A DNA stretch of 64,000 nucleotides. Origin: Viola odorata (lineage: Eukaryota > Streptophyta > Magnoliopsida > Malpighiales > Violaceae). The stretch covers positions 6,958,001 through 7,022,000 of the forward strand of contig OY829540.1 of assembly GCA_963691705.1 (NCBI GenBank), in the 5' to 3' direction. Positions 23,378 through 36,400 of the stretch are shown here, piece by piece. A program made the translations under genes and the position numbers. A model generated the notes under the pieces. That model saw nothing but the letters and a program-made list of their open reading frames with translations. It was not told the DNA's origin and searched no databases. Each line of letters opens with the position of its first letter. Position 1 is the first letter of the stretch.

Positions 23378-26300
23378 ATGGCAGAAGATGATTCAATTCC
23401 AAGCAAAGCACCAATAGACCTAGACTGGAAAATCGTTTTGGGTGGTAACGACGGCGAACCACCGCCGTTAGAGATCGTTAGACCGTCTCCGATGACTCCC
23501 CGGGATGAAATCGTATCAATGTCGGATCGGGACCTGGAGAATCAAATTAAGAGGCAGAAGTCCAACATTGGAAAAATGTCCTTTACATTGAAAGACAACG
23601 GAGAGAAGCTTAAAATCCATATCAAAGAACTAGAGGAGGAACGCGAAAGGCGACGGAGGCGTGGCCTTGATAAGGTCACCTTTTATTATTGTTGTTGTTA
23701 TTATTTTCTGTGAAAATCTTCAGCTTTGTTTGATTAGCTTCCTTTGAAGCTGCCCAAAAAAAGAGAGTAGTTTGTTTATTCTTCTGGGTTTCAAACTGAT
23801 GTTTTATTTTTATTGATTACGAGAAAGATAGTGTACGAAGCCAGCCAATGCCAATTCGATGGACTTTTCTCATGTTTACTGAACTGGGCTAATCTTAGCT
23901 GAGTGTTTTTTCGCATATGCACTTTGCAATTAAGCTGTGAATTTTTCATTCTTTAGTGTATTTGTTAGTTTTCAAAGTGATATCCTGATTTCTTGGTGTG
24001 GTTGAATGGATTTTTTTTTGGGTGGGACAGGATATTGAAGAGCGTGAGAAGCCAACACAATCAACTAGCTCAGGTATAACTTGTAATGTTCAATTTGTAT
24101 CCCTTTATGCTATGCTGTTGATGATGGTTAACTGGTGGTGACATGTCACCCTATAACCTCAGTCATCCAATCAAAATGTAAATAAATGTTTTTTTTGTTT
24201 TTGATAGGTGCTTCTGATGGGTTTAGACCAAAGGATGTGTCATCTCAAGTCAAGTCCCAGTCTGAATTTGGTTTTTTTCTTGAAAAGAAGATGGATGAAA
24301 ATGTATGATGCTGTACTTCATCCTTTTGCATAACTTATTTTGAGAAGTCTCTGGCACTTTACAACATAGTTGCTATGATAACAGAGAGATTGCAGTTTAT
24401 CCACATCCAAGGCATATGATAAAGAACTATCAGAATTGGCCCCTTGCAACCGCCAAAACACAAGATCTAATGGTGATTTTTCACAAAGGAAAAGGCAGAG
24501 GTGTCAGCCGCCAAGAGAATTGCCTTCCTGTACTTTTTACGAACCTAAAAACGGTCCCTCTGCTTGTGATCTACATGGTAGAGCTACTCTAATCCAGCCT
24601 AACTGTAATGGGGAAAGCATGTCCACTAGTTTTTCCAAGAAGTAAGCATCTAATTGTTACATTGGTGGAATTGTGTGTCCTTTTATGTTACAGGTGTTGC
24701 TTTCTTTTTCACCCCTTTATCTTTTTGCTGATAGGAATGATAGTTTTCAAGTTCGTAAATCCAATCCTCCAAGGCATAGGAAGGTACGCCTTCTCTTTTG
24801 TTTTGCCTCTACCTTCATTATCTTTTGCTTGTTTCCTGTCCACTATGAAGCTACTGTTTTATGATTCATGTTTTGATTTTTTGTTTGTTTTGCAAGACAC
24901 TGTTTTTTGCTACAAAATAAAGAGAGTTTTTCCCCTATTCCTCCTTGTTAATATGAAGTTTGACGGTATTGTCAATAAAAATGAAAGATGGAGTTTAACA
25001 ATGCTCTACCTACTGTGCAATTTGAATTTTCTTTTGTTACCTAATGATTGCCAATCTTCTCTGCTTGAGATTTAGGAATAGAATTAGTAATTGGATTAGG
25101 AATAGGAATAGGAATAAAGACATATATATAAACTAATTACACTTGGAACTGTAACTCATGCTCTCAGCCAGTTTAATCCTCCTTCATTTAGAAAGATGGT
25201 TGTTTTCAGCTAGTTAATGGGGGTGTTTGCATTATCACGAAAGCCATTAATGCTTTACTAATATAGTGGTAATCATAGCTTTTAAAATAAGTAAAATTTA
25301 AACCTTTTCTCTGAATGATGCTGTCTGCCGTTAAGGAATTTTATCATTCTCTTTGAAATGGAAAGCTTCTGTTTGGACTGTGAGAAGTTATTGGTTTATT
25401 TCACTGGCTAATTAGATGACTGTTAATGTCATAACCAACAGAGACAGGAACTAGTTCTTGTAGATGAGGATGATCCTCACCTTGTAGAGACAACTGAGCA
25501 GCCAAAAGAACTTTCTGAATGGTAAGCAGAACTCCTAATACTCTGTCCTTTGTTCCTGCTTGTCCAGTGCTCCATTGCATGTTTAGTGATGGTTTTGTTC
25601 TTTGGTTGCATTCAGTGTGAAGGTTGACAAGATCCATTACCCATCAAGGTACATCAAGTCTTTCCTAAGATGTTAAGGGCATCTCTTGGAATTAGCTTTT
25701 CTTTATCAAAACTCTTATATTCCAGGGATGATCCAGAATCTTCTAATGGTTTCTTTGGGTCTACTGACACAGGGATCATCCAGAATCAGTTGAGATTGCT
25801 TACGAGGATATAAACTGCCTTTCCCCTACAGCTTTTTTGAATTCACCTATTATGAACTTTTACATCAGGTAAGTGTATCTGAATACATTTGACTCTCTTT
25901 ACCACGTATGAATGGTGTGAATTCAAAGTGGATGATGATTTATGAATGATGTTATCCTTTATCCCTTAACTATTATTTGGACTGTCGATTAGATCCATAG
26001 ATGCTATTTGTTTCTCTCTCTGTCTTTACTGTAATAGTTACAAATTTCATTGCTGCTACTTGGAGCAGTTTTGGTTTACTTGACACCTATTTCCTTTGAA
26101 ATTGTCTTGGAAAAAAATGTAAGCTTGAGCTTTACACTGATGGGCTTATGTGCTGGATATTGGCTGACTGTCTATTGGAGTTAGAGCTGAGTCAAAGGTT
26201 GTTGTACGGGCGACAAAGGAGGCCACCCAAGGTCCTAAGGACACTGAAACAACTGGCTTTTAAACTGACTTAAGTAGGGACCATATTGTTAATGCGCCAT

Positions 26301-29300
26301 TTAGTAAAGTATTCAAGGGATGGGCCCACAAGATCTGAAGCCCACTGTTCAAAATAGGAAACTATAATGGATTGATGTGAGGGCTTGGTCACTATGTATT
26401 TTGTCATTTTTAAGTGGATTGGCAAGTAACAATCTTTTTGATTGAGAAGCTTCCGATGTGAGGATATTTTAGAGCTCTTAACTTTATGACGTGGTATGTA
26501 AATTCGTGTCGGGGGTTTGGCTTCATTAAATATAAATATATTTGAATAATAATATGCGGAGCATGTTAGCAATCTTCTGGTATGTTTACTCAGATTGTCC
26601 TATTTTTCAAATGCTTATTTTATGTACTTGGTCCTTTACTTATTCTTCTTCTAGGTATATACAGCTGCAAGCTCCTCCAACAAACAAAGCTTCATGTGAT
26701 TATCACTTTTTCAATACATTCTTCTACAAGAAGCTTGAACAGGCTGTAAAGGTAGCTTTCTCACTAAATTGTTGAGTTAAAAAAATTCTCCTGCCGTTCT
26801 TCCACATGTAAATTCACCAACTCAATATGTGTCATCCGTTTATAATGGAGCTTGTCAGTAACTTATTTTCTATTGTATGCTTAGAGAAGTGACAAGGAAT
26901 CTCACTTTGTCAAGTTCAGAAGGTGGTGGAAAGGTGTAAATATATTTCAGAAGGCCTATTTGCTTATTCCCATACACCACGAGTGAGTTCTCACTTTCAA
27001 TTCTACAAGTTAACTTAAAATAACTTTTCTATCTAAAATCTTATGTAGAGACGATTGACTTAGTCTGGTTATTGACTTTTCTATCCAAGGATATCATCTT
27101 CTTCTATGTCATAGTTAAGACAAATTATCTTAATAATTTTCAAGGTTTTGGAATGTTGGAAGTGCTCAAGTAATTTGAATATGAACCATGCAAAGAATTT
27201 ACTTTTTGTTATTTGCATCGGAAAATTGGAAAAAAATGGAAGCTATTTGTTTATTTCTCATTTGCTAATTGGATGCCTCTAGTTCGAGGCTGTAGAATAG
27301 GGTGATCTGGCTCACTATTAGCCAGCCTTTATATTGGTATTACTTGTAGCTTCAGCAAGAAAATTACAAGATAGGTGGAGAGAAATTTTGTTTTGCCATA
27401 GGAATTAGGGTACAGTAATGAATTGTTGAGAATGAATATAAGTGCAAGGTTATTACATTTGGATTTCCCTGTGCACAAAAGATCCTGGCAGAGGATAAGT
27501 TGAACTTTCCTATCCCTTAGCATTTTATATGGGACCACCTTTATGTTGTGTTAGTTTTGCATCAAGTACATAGAATTGCAATGCTGAAAGGCATTTATGG
27601 AGACCTAAGCATTAATGATTGCACTGATAGTTTATGTGCATATACATTAGTATTCTTTCCTCTGATAAATATTCATCAATGAAGATGAATAAATCTGTTC
27701 GTGAAAGTGGAACCTTGAGCATTTTAATGCTATTTTCCATTAACCATATAATGTTTGAAATTTTATGAACTATCTGATTTGCCTATCAGTCCTGAAAGCA
27801 TAATTCCTGCACTGTCTATCTTATTTTTGGTTTATGATGCATTTCAGCCTGCATTGGAGCTTGGTGATCATTTGCATCCCAGACAAGGAAGATGAATCGG
27901 GACCCATTATACTTCACTTGGATTCGTTGAAACTTCACTCTAGCAAATCAGTTTTTAACAATATTAAAAGGTGAGGTGGGAAAAGCCTTTCCGAGATCTT
28001 AAGGCATGTTCACTAAAGCTGTTTGTATGTACATGTAAATTTGATTTTGTCAGGTTCAAGTGCGAGATTGTTTACTCTTTTTTGATGCAACTGTTGTTTG
28101 AATACTCCATGTTTGTTTGAACATTTTTGTCCGGAGGGAACTTTTTGCTTTAAAGAGGTTCATTTTTTTTTCTTTTTAAATTAAAATCTTAAATTTGGAA
28201 AGCAATGGGACTATTTTGCAAGAGCTTACGAGATATCTCTTAATATTGTCAAATACTGTATGCATGCTTTCTAAGTTATCGTTCATTCTTCTTACTGTGA
28301 TACATGATGTCATCTGCATGCTACAGCTTTTTGAGAGAAGAATGGGAGTATATGAAAGATGGAGTTACTTCTTCAGATCTACCAATTGCAGACAAAATAT
28401 GGAAAAGTCTACCTCGTAGAATTGACGAACAAGTAATTCCGGTAAATCTTTTTGTTACATTCATCAGACCTTGTTTTCTGTTATAATTTTACTTTTCATG
28501 AGACTGTGTTCATGAGCTTAGTATCCATCTAACCTCATCGGATACAGGAAACTGTATCTTTAGGAGTGCTGGCTGCTACAATAAACCCCTTTTATGATAT
28601 TTTCCATTTAAATTCTCTCTTGTAAGATTTAGCTATATAATTCCTCCGTAGCCAAATGCAAATACATTGCCACCGAACAAAAACTGACTATGAAAAGACT
28701 AACAAGGTGAATGGTGGAGAGCAAAAGCCAAATCTTATTTCTTTTGTTCTTTGAACTGGAAGGCAACTTATGTTCGTTTTTCTGGTTAAACACGTGAGTT
28801 CTCCATTACTCTTCTACATGCGATCATCTCTGTGAACTGTCAAATCTGGTTAAACACGTGAGTTCTCCATTACTCTTCTACATGCGATCATCTCTGTGAA
28901 CTGTCAACTCTGGTTTAAGGCTGAAATCATCAAAGATGAGTAGTGCTGAGAATTGCTCAGTTCTTGCAATTCTGTTGTTGTAACCTCCGCAAAATGTCTA
29001 AGAGTTGAAATTCAAATCATTCAGACACGATGTCTTGCTGCAATCTCTGCCAACTGGAATTCAGCTGACTCAACACAATTTCAATCTCATTTCAAAATGT
29101 AAAGAGTCAAGAATCAGAGTAAGCTTTTAATAGTGAGCTTTAAAGCCATTGGATTGGATGTCCTAACAAGTGGCTGGAATCCAATGACTAAAACTTGTGT
29201 TTGAAAATAAGGATCTGTGGCCTAATGTTGAATATAATGACCAATATTAAATCTCTAACAAACTCATGTAGTGGGAGGACTCTGTCCTTAGTTTTGGGGA

Positions 29301-29866
29301 TGAAAAAGTTAAATAGAGAAACATAATTGAAAGGCTCCATGAAATTCAAGGATAAGTGTTACGTCTACCCTTTTGTGTATTTGCTTATTGCGATATTCTT
29401 TAGAACACTGGACGATGGTCTGTTTGCCAAGTTTGGTCTTTGATAGTACAAGTGCTACGCTTATTCTTTTTTGAGTTTGGCAGAATGTTGATTATATCTT
29501 TTGTAATTGATTTGATGTAAACCACCACAGACAGCAATTCACTATCACATTTTGTAACAGGTCCCCCAACAAAACAATGACTTTGATTGTGGTCTCTTTG
29601 TTCTTTTCTTCATGGAACGCTTCATTGAAGAGGCACCTGAGAGGTTGAAAAAGAAAGATTTGCAAATGGTATTCCTTTCATCACAGATTTAGTATCATGA
29701 TTGTAGTTGAATTCCTAGTGTTATTTGGCTGATTTAATTGTTGCTTATTTTTCAGTTTGGCAAGCAATGGTTCAGACCTGAAGAGGCTTCCAGTTTGAGG
29801 GGGAAAATTCGGAATTTACTCATGGACAAGTTCCGAAATGCAAGTGAAGACGACTGCGTTTTGTAA
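23378..29866 (+). CDS. OTS1: OTS1/OTS2-like SUMO protease (ULP1C/D type)
   Basis: Fourteen exons join in frame to 533 aa: 23378-23674, 24031-24073, 24208-24302, 24385-24641, 24735-24783, 25442-25521, 25616-25648, 25773-25868, 26655-26751, 26885-26982, 27848-27970, 28327-28441, 29561-29668, 29756-29866. The N-terminal half is charged and low complexity. The C48 peptidase domain spans about residues 310-515, with the triad visible as His384 (DLHWSLVI), Asp407 (ILHLDSL) and Cys471 (FDCGLFVLF) and the oxyanion Gln465 (VPQQNND). This family removes SUMO from conjugates and matures SUMO; Arabidopsis OTS1 and OTS2 are nuclear and act in salt tolerance and gibberellin signalling. Length is close to Arabidopsis OTS1/2 (about 570-580 aa). 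The triad is complete, so it should be active. Which paralogue it matches (OTS1 or OTS2) is not resolved. Confidence 0.93.
25726..25772 (+). other. Alternative 3' splice site segment in the OTS-like gene
   Basis: Two acceptors, ttccag before 25726 and acacag before 25773, each precede a nearly identical string: ggatgatccagaatc and ggatcatccagaatc. Using the upstream one adds 47 bp and leads to a stop soon after (in the frame reading LLTRI then TAA). The downstream site gives the conserved reading RDHPESVEIAYEDINCL. Confidence 0.7.
28781..28908. repeat. 64-bp tandem duplication in an OTS intron
   Basis: The unit beginning tctggttaaacacgtgagtt covers 28781-28844 and 28845-28908, with a single visible difference near the right end. 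It lies in the 1.1-kb intron before the exon that carries the catalytic cysteine. Confidence 0.9.
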
Positions 29867-30362
29867 TCTCCTCCTTCATCTCCAGGTGCTTCTCTGCTGT
29901 GAACTTGTTCATAGCTTTGTTCTTCTAACAGGTCGGATGCCGCATTGTGTACAGCATACATTTGTGTATAGGCATTTCTGTGTAGGCTAGGAAATATTCT
30001 GATGCCACTGGCGTAACTGAGAGAAATAGCCTGAGTTTTTTTACGCTGGGATTGCTTCATACACATCAGTTTTGTTGAGATTTAAGCATCTCTTTAGTTC
30101 CTTCTCCAGTATTCATTAGAAGTTCGTAGATTCAGGTTACAGCAGACCGCATTTCCTTTCTGCACTTGGTTTTAACTTGTACATAGATGAAATTCACTCC
30201 ACTTTATTTCACAAGAACTACAACTGAGCAACAAGTTCATACATGTAATTGTTACAAGATAATAAAGTGACTGTACATGATAATAATGCACCATTAACTT
30301 GTAATAATGGTGCGTTTTGATTGTTACGCGCAACCTGTTCGAGCAAACTGCGTGTTGTACTG
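29867..30362. other. Convergent 3' intergenic region
   Basis: This is the 3' UTR side of the OTS-like gene (+) and of the decayed kinase (-). I see no ORF with family resemblance and no RNA gene. Confidence 0.5.
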
Positions 30363-32002
30363 TCATGGTCTCCAACCGGAGCATCCTTTGTTTTTGCTCT
30401 CCAATGTCGCGTAGATGTCCTCTAATGTGGAGAGTATATCTTGCATCTCAGGTCTTCTGTCAGGGTTTAGATCCCAGCATTTCTTCATCACTTCTGCTAG
30501 AGAATTTGGACACCCTTCAAAACCACAAAATTTCCAGTTTTCTTTAAAAACTCATGCTCATAATTCAAAAAAATATAGTAGATCTTGTTTTTGCTTGAAA
30601 TTAAGACGAATAATGTTACCTTATAAATAACGGCAGGAGTTTCTTGAGAGAAACAGAATCCTCTGTACGGCATATTACAGCAGTTTATCTCCCACAGGCA
30701 AATGCCAAAGCTGTACACGTCGCATTTCCTGTTATACAGTTTACACTCGAACACCTACAACATTCAAGAAAAACCAATTCCATGTCAGTGATCCTCCTTG
30801 CTCAAACAAAATTAGTTATTTATCGAAAGATCAAAAAGGACACTCGAGAAATCGAGAAGAGGTTATACCTCTGGAGCCATGTAACCAAGTGTGCCAGTAC
30901 AGCCTTCCATTTCCTTAGGATTGGAGGATTCAACTCTTGCAACTCCGAAATCTGTGATCTTTACTGTTCGGTCCTTGTCGAGGAGTATGTTTTCGGTCTT
31001 GATGTTTCTGTGTACAATCTTCTTGGAATGAAGATAACTTAACCAACAAGGAAGAACATAAGGAGAAAGAAAAAATTAATTATTGTTATTTTAAAACCTA
31101 ACTATAATTAAAAATCAAAATCAAATGAAATTAGTAGGAGAGGGAGCTGCCCCTCTAGCAAGTTTGATGACAGTTTTGAAAGAAAGTTTCCTTTTGCTGT
31201 TTTTTATGAATAGGATTTAAGAGTACCACCGGATTGAAACGTAGATATCACGCATGAGGAACTTGTTGGGAAATCAGGTTGGTTTTTGAACTTCAATCTT
31301 GATGCGTCTCTTATAACACCAATAAACTGATAAATAAATAAAAAATACTATTAGAGATTTCATAAATGAAACGATCCAAGAATAACATAATGAAACAAAA
31401 GAAGCAAATACTTTCACGAAGCAATGAAAAAATAGGTCTCGAGTTCTAATTACCTTACAAATATTACAATGATCAAGCTCGCACCAAACTGAGATTTTTT
31501 GTGTAAAAGTCATCCTTAGCAATGCTACTCGAGCTCCGGTTGCTCCTTTCTTTCCTCTTATTAGATCATAAAATTTAATTGATCAAACAAATAAAAACGA
31601 CCAAAAAATTAACGTGAGATTATGGTATAATTAAACAAAACAAAACAAAAAAATGGTATTATTCTTACAAGAACGTGAATTCATAATTACTTTGTTTTTT
31701 ATGTTCTAATTAAACCAAGAAAACCAAAGCAAACCCAAATCTTGAATTATTATTATTATTATTATTATTATTATTGTTATTATTATTTAAAGAAAGAAAA
31801 GTACATAAATAAACTCGTTACCTGCAACTTCTTGGCCACCATAAACTCCATAATGGACAGCGGTGTTCGTTCCTGTGCCTATTTCTTTCTTGAGCACAAG
31901 CTTTCCGGTATCCAGGTCCTTCGGCTCCGACTCCAATTGGAATTTCTTACGCAACGATGTGTAAACCTTACTCCCTCTCGTTGTCGTCATCATCGTCATC
32001 AT
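30363..32002 (-). pseudogene. Decayed Raf-like MAPKKK-group protein kinase
   Basis: Minus-strand pieces align in order with plant Raf-like kinases of the family containing VYRGTYDGQDVAVK. The first exon, 31822-32002, has GTGTNTAVHYGVYGGQEVA. Next come FTQKISVWCELDHCNICK near 31450-31520, FIGVIRDASRLKF to SGGTLKSY near 31210-31330, then IVHRNIKTENILL, ITDFGVARVE and GTLGYMAPE near 30870-31040. APE is followed by VFECKLYNRKCDVYSFGICLWE near 30630-30755, and CPNSLAEVMKKCWDLNPDRRPEM near 30400-30540. Breaks: a missing base near 31210 puts a stop after KSYS; the donor after LARG is lost; the last two exons do not share a frame; and the catalytic HRD is HRN. A functional kinase is therefore very unlikely. 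Confidence 0.8.
31747..31788. repeat. TTA microsatellite
   Basis: About 13 TTA/ATT units with one TTG interruption lie in the first intron of the kinase pseudogene. Confidence 0.95.
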
Positions 32003-33469
32003 ATCTAATCCTTCTAGAGTACTCTCTATAGTCCGCTATGATTTATAGTTTTGTTTCTTGAAGCTGCGTAGGTATGTACTCCTTCTTTGAAAGATCTCTA
32101 AAACTTTGTAGAAACTATATATAGTCTTTGTATATATGTCGGTTGTGTCGTGTGCTCTTTTTATATATTAGGGCTGAGGGGTGTGACTCTAGAGTCCTAG
32201 ATGTGTACGAAAACACAATTCATAAAGAATGGGGATTCCTAAACATAAAAATAAAACAAATCGATATTATAAAACTGTAAATAACATCTCAAAACGACAC
32301 ACGTTATTACGCCTATTTATTTAGTCTATTAATAAACCAAGCACACCACGATTTAATAATCCCTTCAAAGAGAGAAGATTTTGGAAAACGTGGCAAAAGT
32401 TTTAAACTTAAGCACTTAAATCTCTTAATACTATCAATTTTAAAATTTGGATTCGAAATTTTAGCTTTAAAAATATTAGTATATAACTACAAAAGAAATT
32501 TATAAAATTAAATAAAATTATTCTCAAATTTTAAAACGAAATACAAAGGGCTGCAACGAATCGTGAATTCTAATTTTATTTTCTATAAACAATAATATTT
32601 TATTTAATTTATATTAATTTTTTTTTACATTACTTTTTTAGAATATATTTATGAAATCGAATAAAATATTTTATGATTATCTAAATGTTTTTATTAACAA
32701 GTAATTAATTAAACCCCAAACTCTCCTACCCGTAACTCATCCTCATACCCTACTTTATACCCTAAACCCTAAATTAATTCATACCCTATGACTAAATCTG
32801 GAGCGTAATTAAGCTGGCAAAGTTTTAGACATAAGGAAGGACTTAGAGAATTTAAAACAAGTATAAGAGCCAAATAGATTTTGCCCTATACTATAGAGTT
32901 TAGTCCGTTAACAATACATCAATGCACATCAGGGTTTGATACCCCCCTTCAAAGAGAGAAGATTTAACAAGATACTGGAAAAGTTAATAAATGAAATAGA
33001 GGAAGAATAGAATCTACTTCCAATTCCAAGCCTGCAAACCATCAAACCAAGCCCACCAACGTAGTTGTGGTCGAGAGTGGTAGGGTAAGAAGGATATCCG
33101 AAGAGATCGAATCAATCGGTACATCACACAGATCACATATACGTGTACAATAGACAAGGGAAAGGAAGATCACCTCTTCCAAATTTTCAAAGTACCATTT
33201 ATGTGTTTGTAACATATGAACCAATCGCAGGGATATTGAGAATTTCAAAATCCAAGCATAACTGTCAGAGTATGATGACTGATGACCAACTACTGGTATC
33301 CCCCTCCCAAGTATGGATACTGGATTTATACATTTGCTGATGGGATTATATATCCTAAACTCATAATTCTGTAAAATATCTAGCTTCACATCACATTCAT
33401 GCATATACAAGTTTCCAACATGAAGCCAAATAGAGAGAGAGCAAAGATCAGAACAGGTGGTTGTTCTTC
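32003..33469. other. AT-rich intergenic region
   Basis: The 150 bp just above the pseudogene start contain tatatata-type motifs on either strand (about 32115-32165), a probable relic promoter. The remainder is AT-rich with no recognisable gene. The right end should hold the 3' UTR of the SAMHD1-like gene. Confidence 0.5.
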
Positions 33470-36400
33470 TCAGACTGCTAATTTCCTGGGGTTCTTCTTT
33501 TTCACAGGAGTTTCGTGTACCTGTGCTTTCCTTCCATACCTGTCCTCCTGAAAATTCTCAAATGCCTTAGCAACTACCTTCACCTGTATTGAAGTTATTA
33601 TTCATCAGAAAAATTAACAATATATGAAAAGTAGATTCATGATTTTGTTGATGGTGAGATATTATTCTTTACATACCAGGTCGCGGTTCTTAGCATACAC
33701 CCGCACTATCCTGTCAATAGAAGTAGCAGGGAGCAAGTGACTGACACGATGGTCCTCTATCGGAAATGTCCCGGCACTCTCGTAATCCTGACAAAATTTA
33801 AGCTTTTAATAATGATCTTCAACGTGGAATGATGTCGTTTCAGAAATTGAAAATCTAAAGCTGCCTAAACCATTCAGGCTGAAGACTGCAACTCTAACCT
33901 AAATGTTGACTAGATAGTGTTCCGGTTGATGCATCTTGCATAACAAACACAGTTCAGTGAAACAACAGCTAACATCCGTGTTGCTACCCGAATTTTGACT
34001 TACGTCGCAACAGGGGGTGCGACAATCCGGATCTGTGTTGTGAACATCATTTTGTTTGTGCAACTCCCTATTCTACCATGAGAGGTTTAAATAATCATAA
34101 TGACCAAATGTGGGATTATCGGATTCCTAACACAATCCTTGATGATATTAGCAGACAATTTTGGTCCAGCACAAGTTCATATTTCATACTCCTAATCCAT
34201 ACTCCTGGAAGATGCAATAAGGAAAATACACAAAACGAAAGGAGTTCAACTTCATACCTGAAAACATTTGACGCTGGATAAGACAATTACATGCATCAGA
34301 AGAAGAAGAAAGTTGTCAAATGAAATTCTTAAAAGAAACTACAAAAAGATTTGACTAAATTTATCACATAGTCCATCTCAACCATTCTTTGATTTCTACT
34401 GCATACCTTTTGAGAGGATTAAGTTTTCCACGAGTCAAATCAATCTTCACATTGCTGACTGCAATATCATCTTCTTTCAAGGTAACACCACAAGCTTCCT
34501 GTTGGAATGTTTTTTTCTGCAATTAAAATTTCAACTTCTCCAAGAAGGCAAAAGTATAAATAGGTTAATTTTTTGGACCTGGTAACAAATAAATCTTTTG
34601 GAGTGATGGCTTGGAAATTATCTAGGCATTCAGCTGGAACAGAAAACTCATTGACATACTGCAAAACGTGAATTGGCTATTAAAGGTGAATATTATAAAG
34701 TTTTAATATTGAAGTTCCTATTATACATTAACAACAAGAGGAGATAAAACCCTCTTCTGACTTCACAACATAATACCATACCTGGTATAGATCCCTTTTC
34801 CTGATGCGACGGATCAATTCTCTTGCTTCCTTCAGCTCTGGCTCATGAGATACTTCAATGGTTTTCACTATCGTGTCATCTAGCTGCACAGTTTAGAAAG
34901 GATAAAATTAGCAATATTACCATTGAATGTGAAGCATGTTATAACTTTGATTATTTAAGCTCAGACCTTCCAAAATTCAGCTGGTTCTTCAATTCTGTCA
35001 GAAATGTGAAGGTGATCATTCGCTTTTGACAGGGCATCAACAACCATGAGCTCTATTGCCTGATAAAAAAAGGAATCATGATACATATCAGTTTTTTACA
35101 TTTATTTAAAGATTTTAAATCAATGGAAAGTTATTCCCAGATAAAAGAGTTAGACAACATGTTAGTACCTTCACTTTTGCATGTGTATAGACTGTACGGT
35201 GCAGATCAGCATGAGTGGTGAATAACTTGTAGACTGAGATCTGATGATAATGTCTAGAATGAGCTAAAGAATTTCATGGCAAGATACTGAAAATAAAAAA
35301 GAGTGCCACAGGTATTGAAAACAGAAGTTCAACCAGTACTCAGAATGCTTTGCACGATAACAAATCTCATCTTCCATAACTCGCATATTGTCCATTAACC
35401 TGCAATTGAAATGACACGTCTTATCGATACCATATTGAGTAAAAAAATTCTATGCACGATAAAAAATTAAGCAATTTCAATTCAAAGCCTAGAGCATATT
35501 CCATGTGAGTTTACTTCAACTCAGGACTGACTTATAATATAAACAAGCCTTTTAAACTATGATCTACCATACATCTAAAACTTGAAATTGCAGCCCAGTC
35601 CACAAGCGCGAGAGTCACGAACAATATAGTCAAATCTGTAAATAGATGGTTTATGTTGTCAAAATCACTTGCATTAAAAATAGTCCTAACAAAAACAAAT
35701 TCATAATAGGAAAGGCAGGAAAGGACAACTAACTTGTCAACATCTATCCCGTTCCGACCATTTGCAACAATATCATACAGGAAACGCTTCCCATTTGTGC
35801 TCTACAATTGAAGAGCATCGAAAAATTAGATACTCAAATTGAGCTTACAAAGTATTAAAAGTAAAATGCTAAACTGAAGGTATGATATTGTAAGCCATTT
35901 ACTTTGTAAGAAGCATTTTCAGTGCTAGAAATGATCATGTCCTGTAAATGAAAGTGACAAAATTATGTTATAATGTCAAATATTCTTTCAGTAGATAAAA
36001 AGTTCAAACTTGAGAGGATATCAAAGGTGAGAACGAGTTCAAACACTTTCCATCTAGTTTTCAATGAGACCACTGAGCTAAGAAAGAAGAAAAACCAGCA
36101 AAAGTAAAAAAGGATGACATAACTTTATTTAGACAGTCAGAGTCGATGTCAATATGATGGCTGTCAACCATGTGGTCTATCATTTTTAGAGACATGTCCT
36201 CGTGAGACCTAGAATTTATTCAAATAAAAATTCAAAGCGTGGGTCGTATCCTTTCATGAGAAGCCAGAAAAGAAAGCCAAGATGAAGATAGAAGAATGCA
36301 TGCATTGACAAAACAATATGTCCTCCCGATTGGGACCAATGCACATAAGATATAACAAAAGTAGTCATAGGCTGGATACTTGTTAATATGTAATTCACAG

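Noticed and set aside
32744..32780. Telomere-like taccctaaaccctaaat
   Set aside because: Only two to three degenerate units in AT-rich DNA; too short to be an interstitial telomere repeat.
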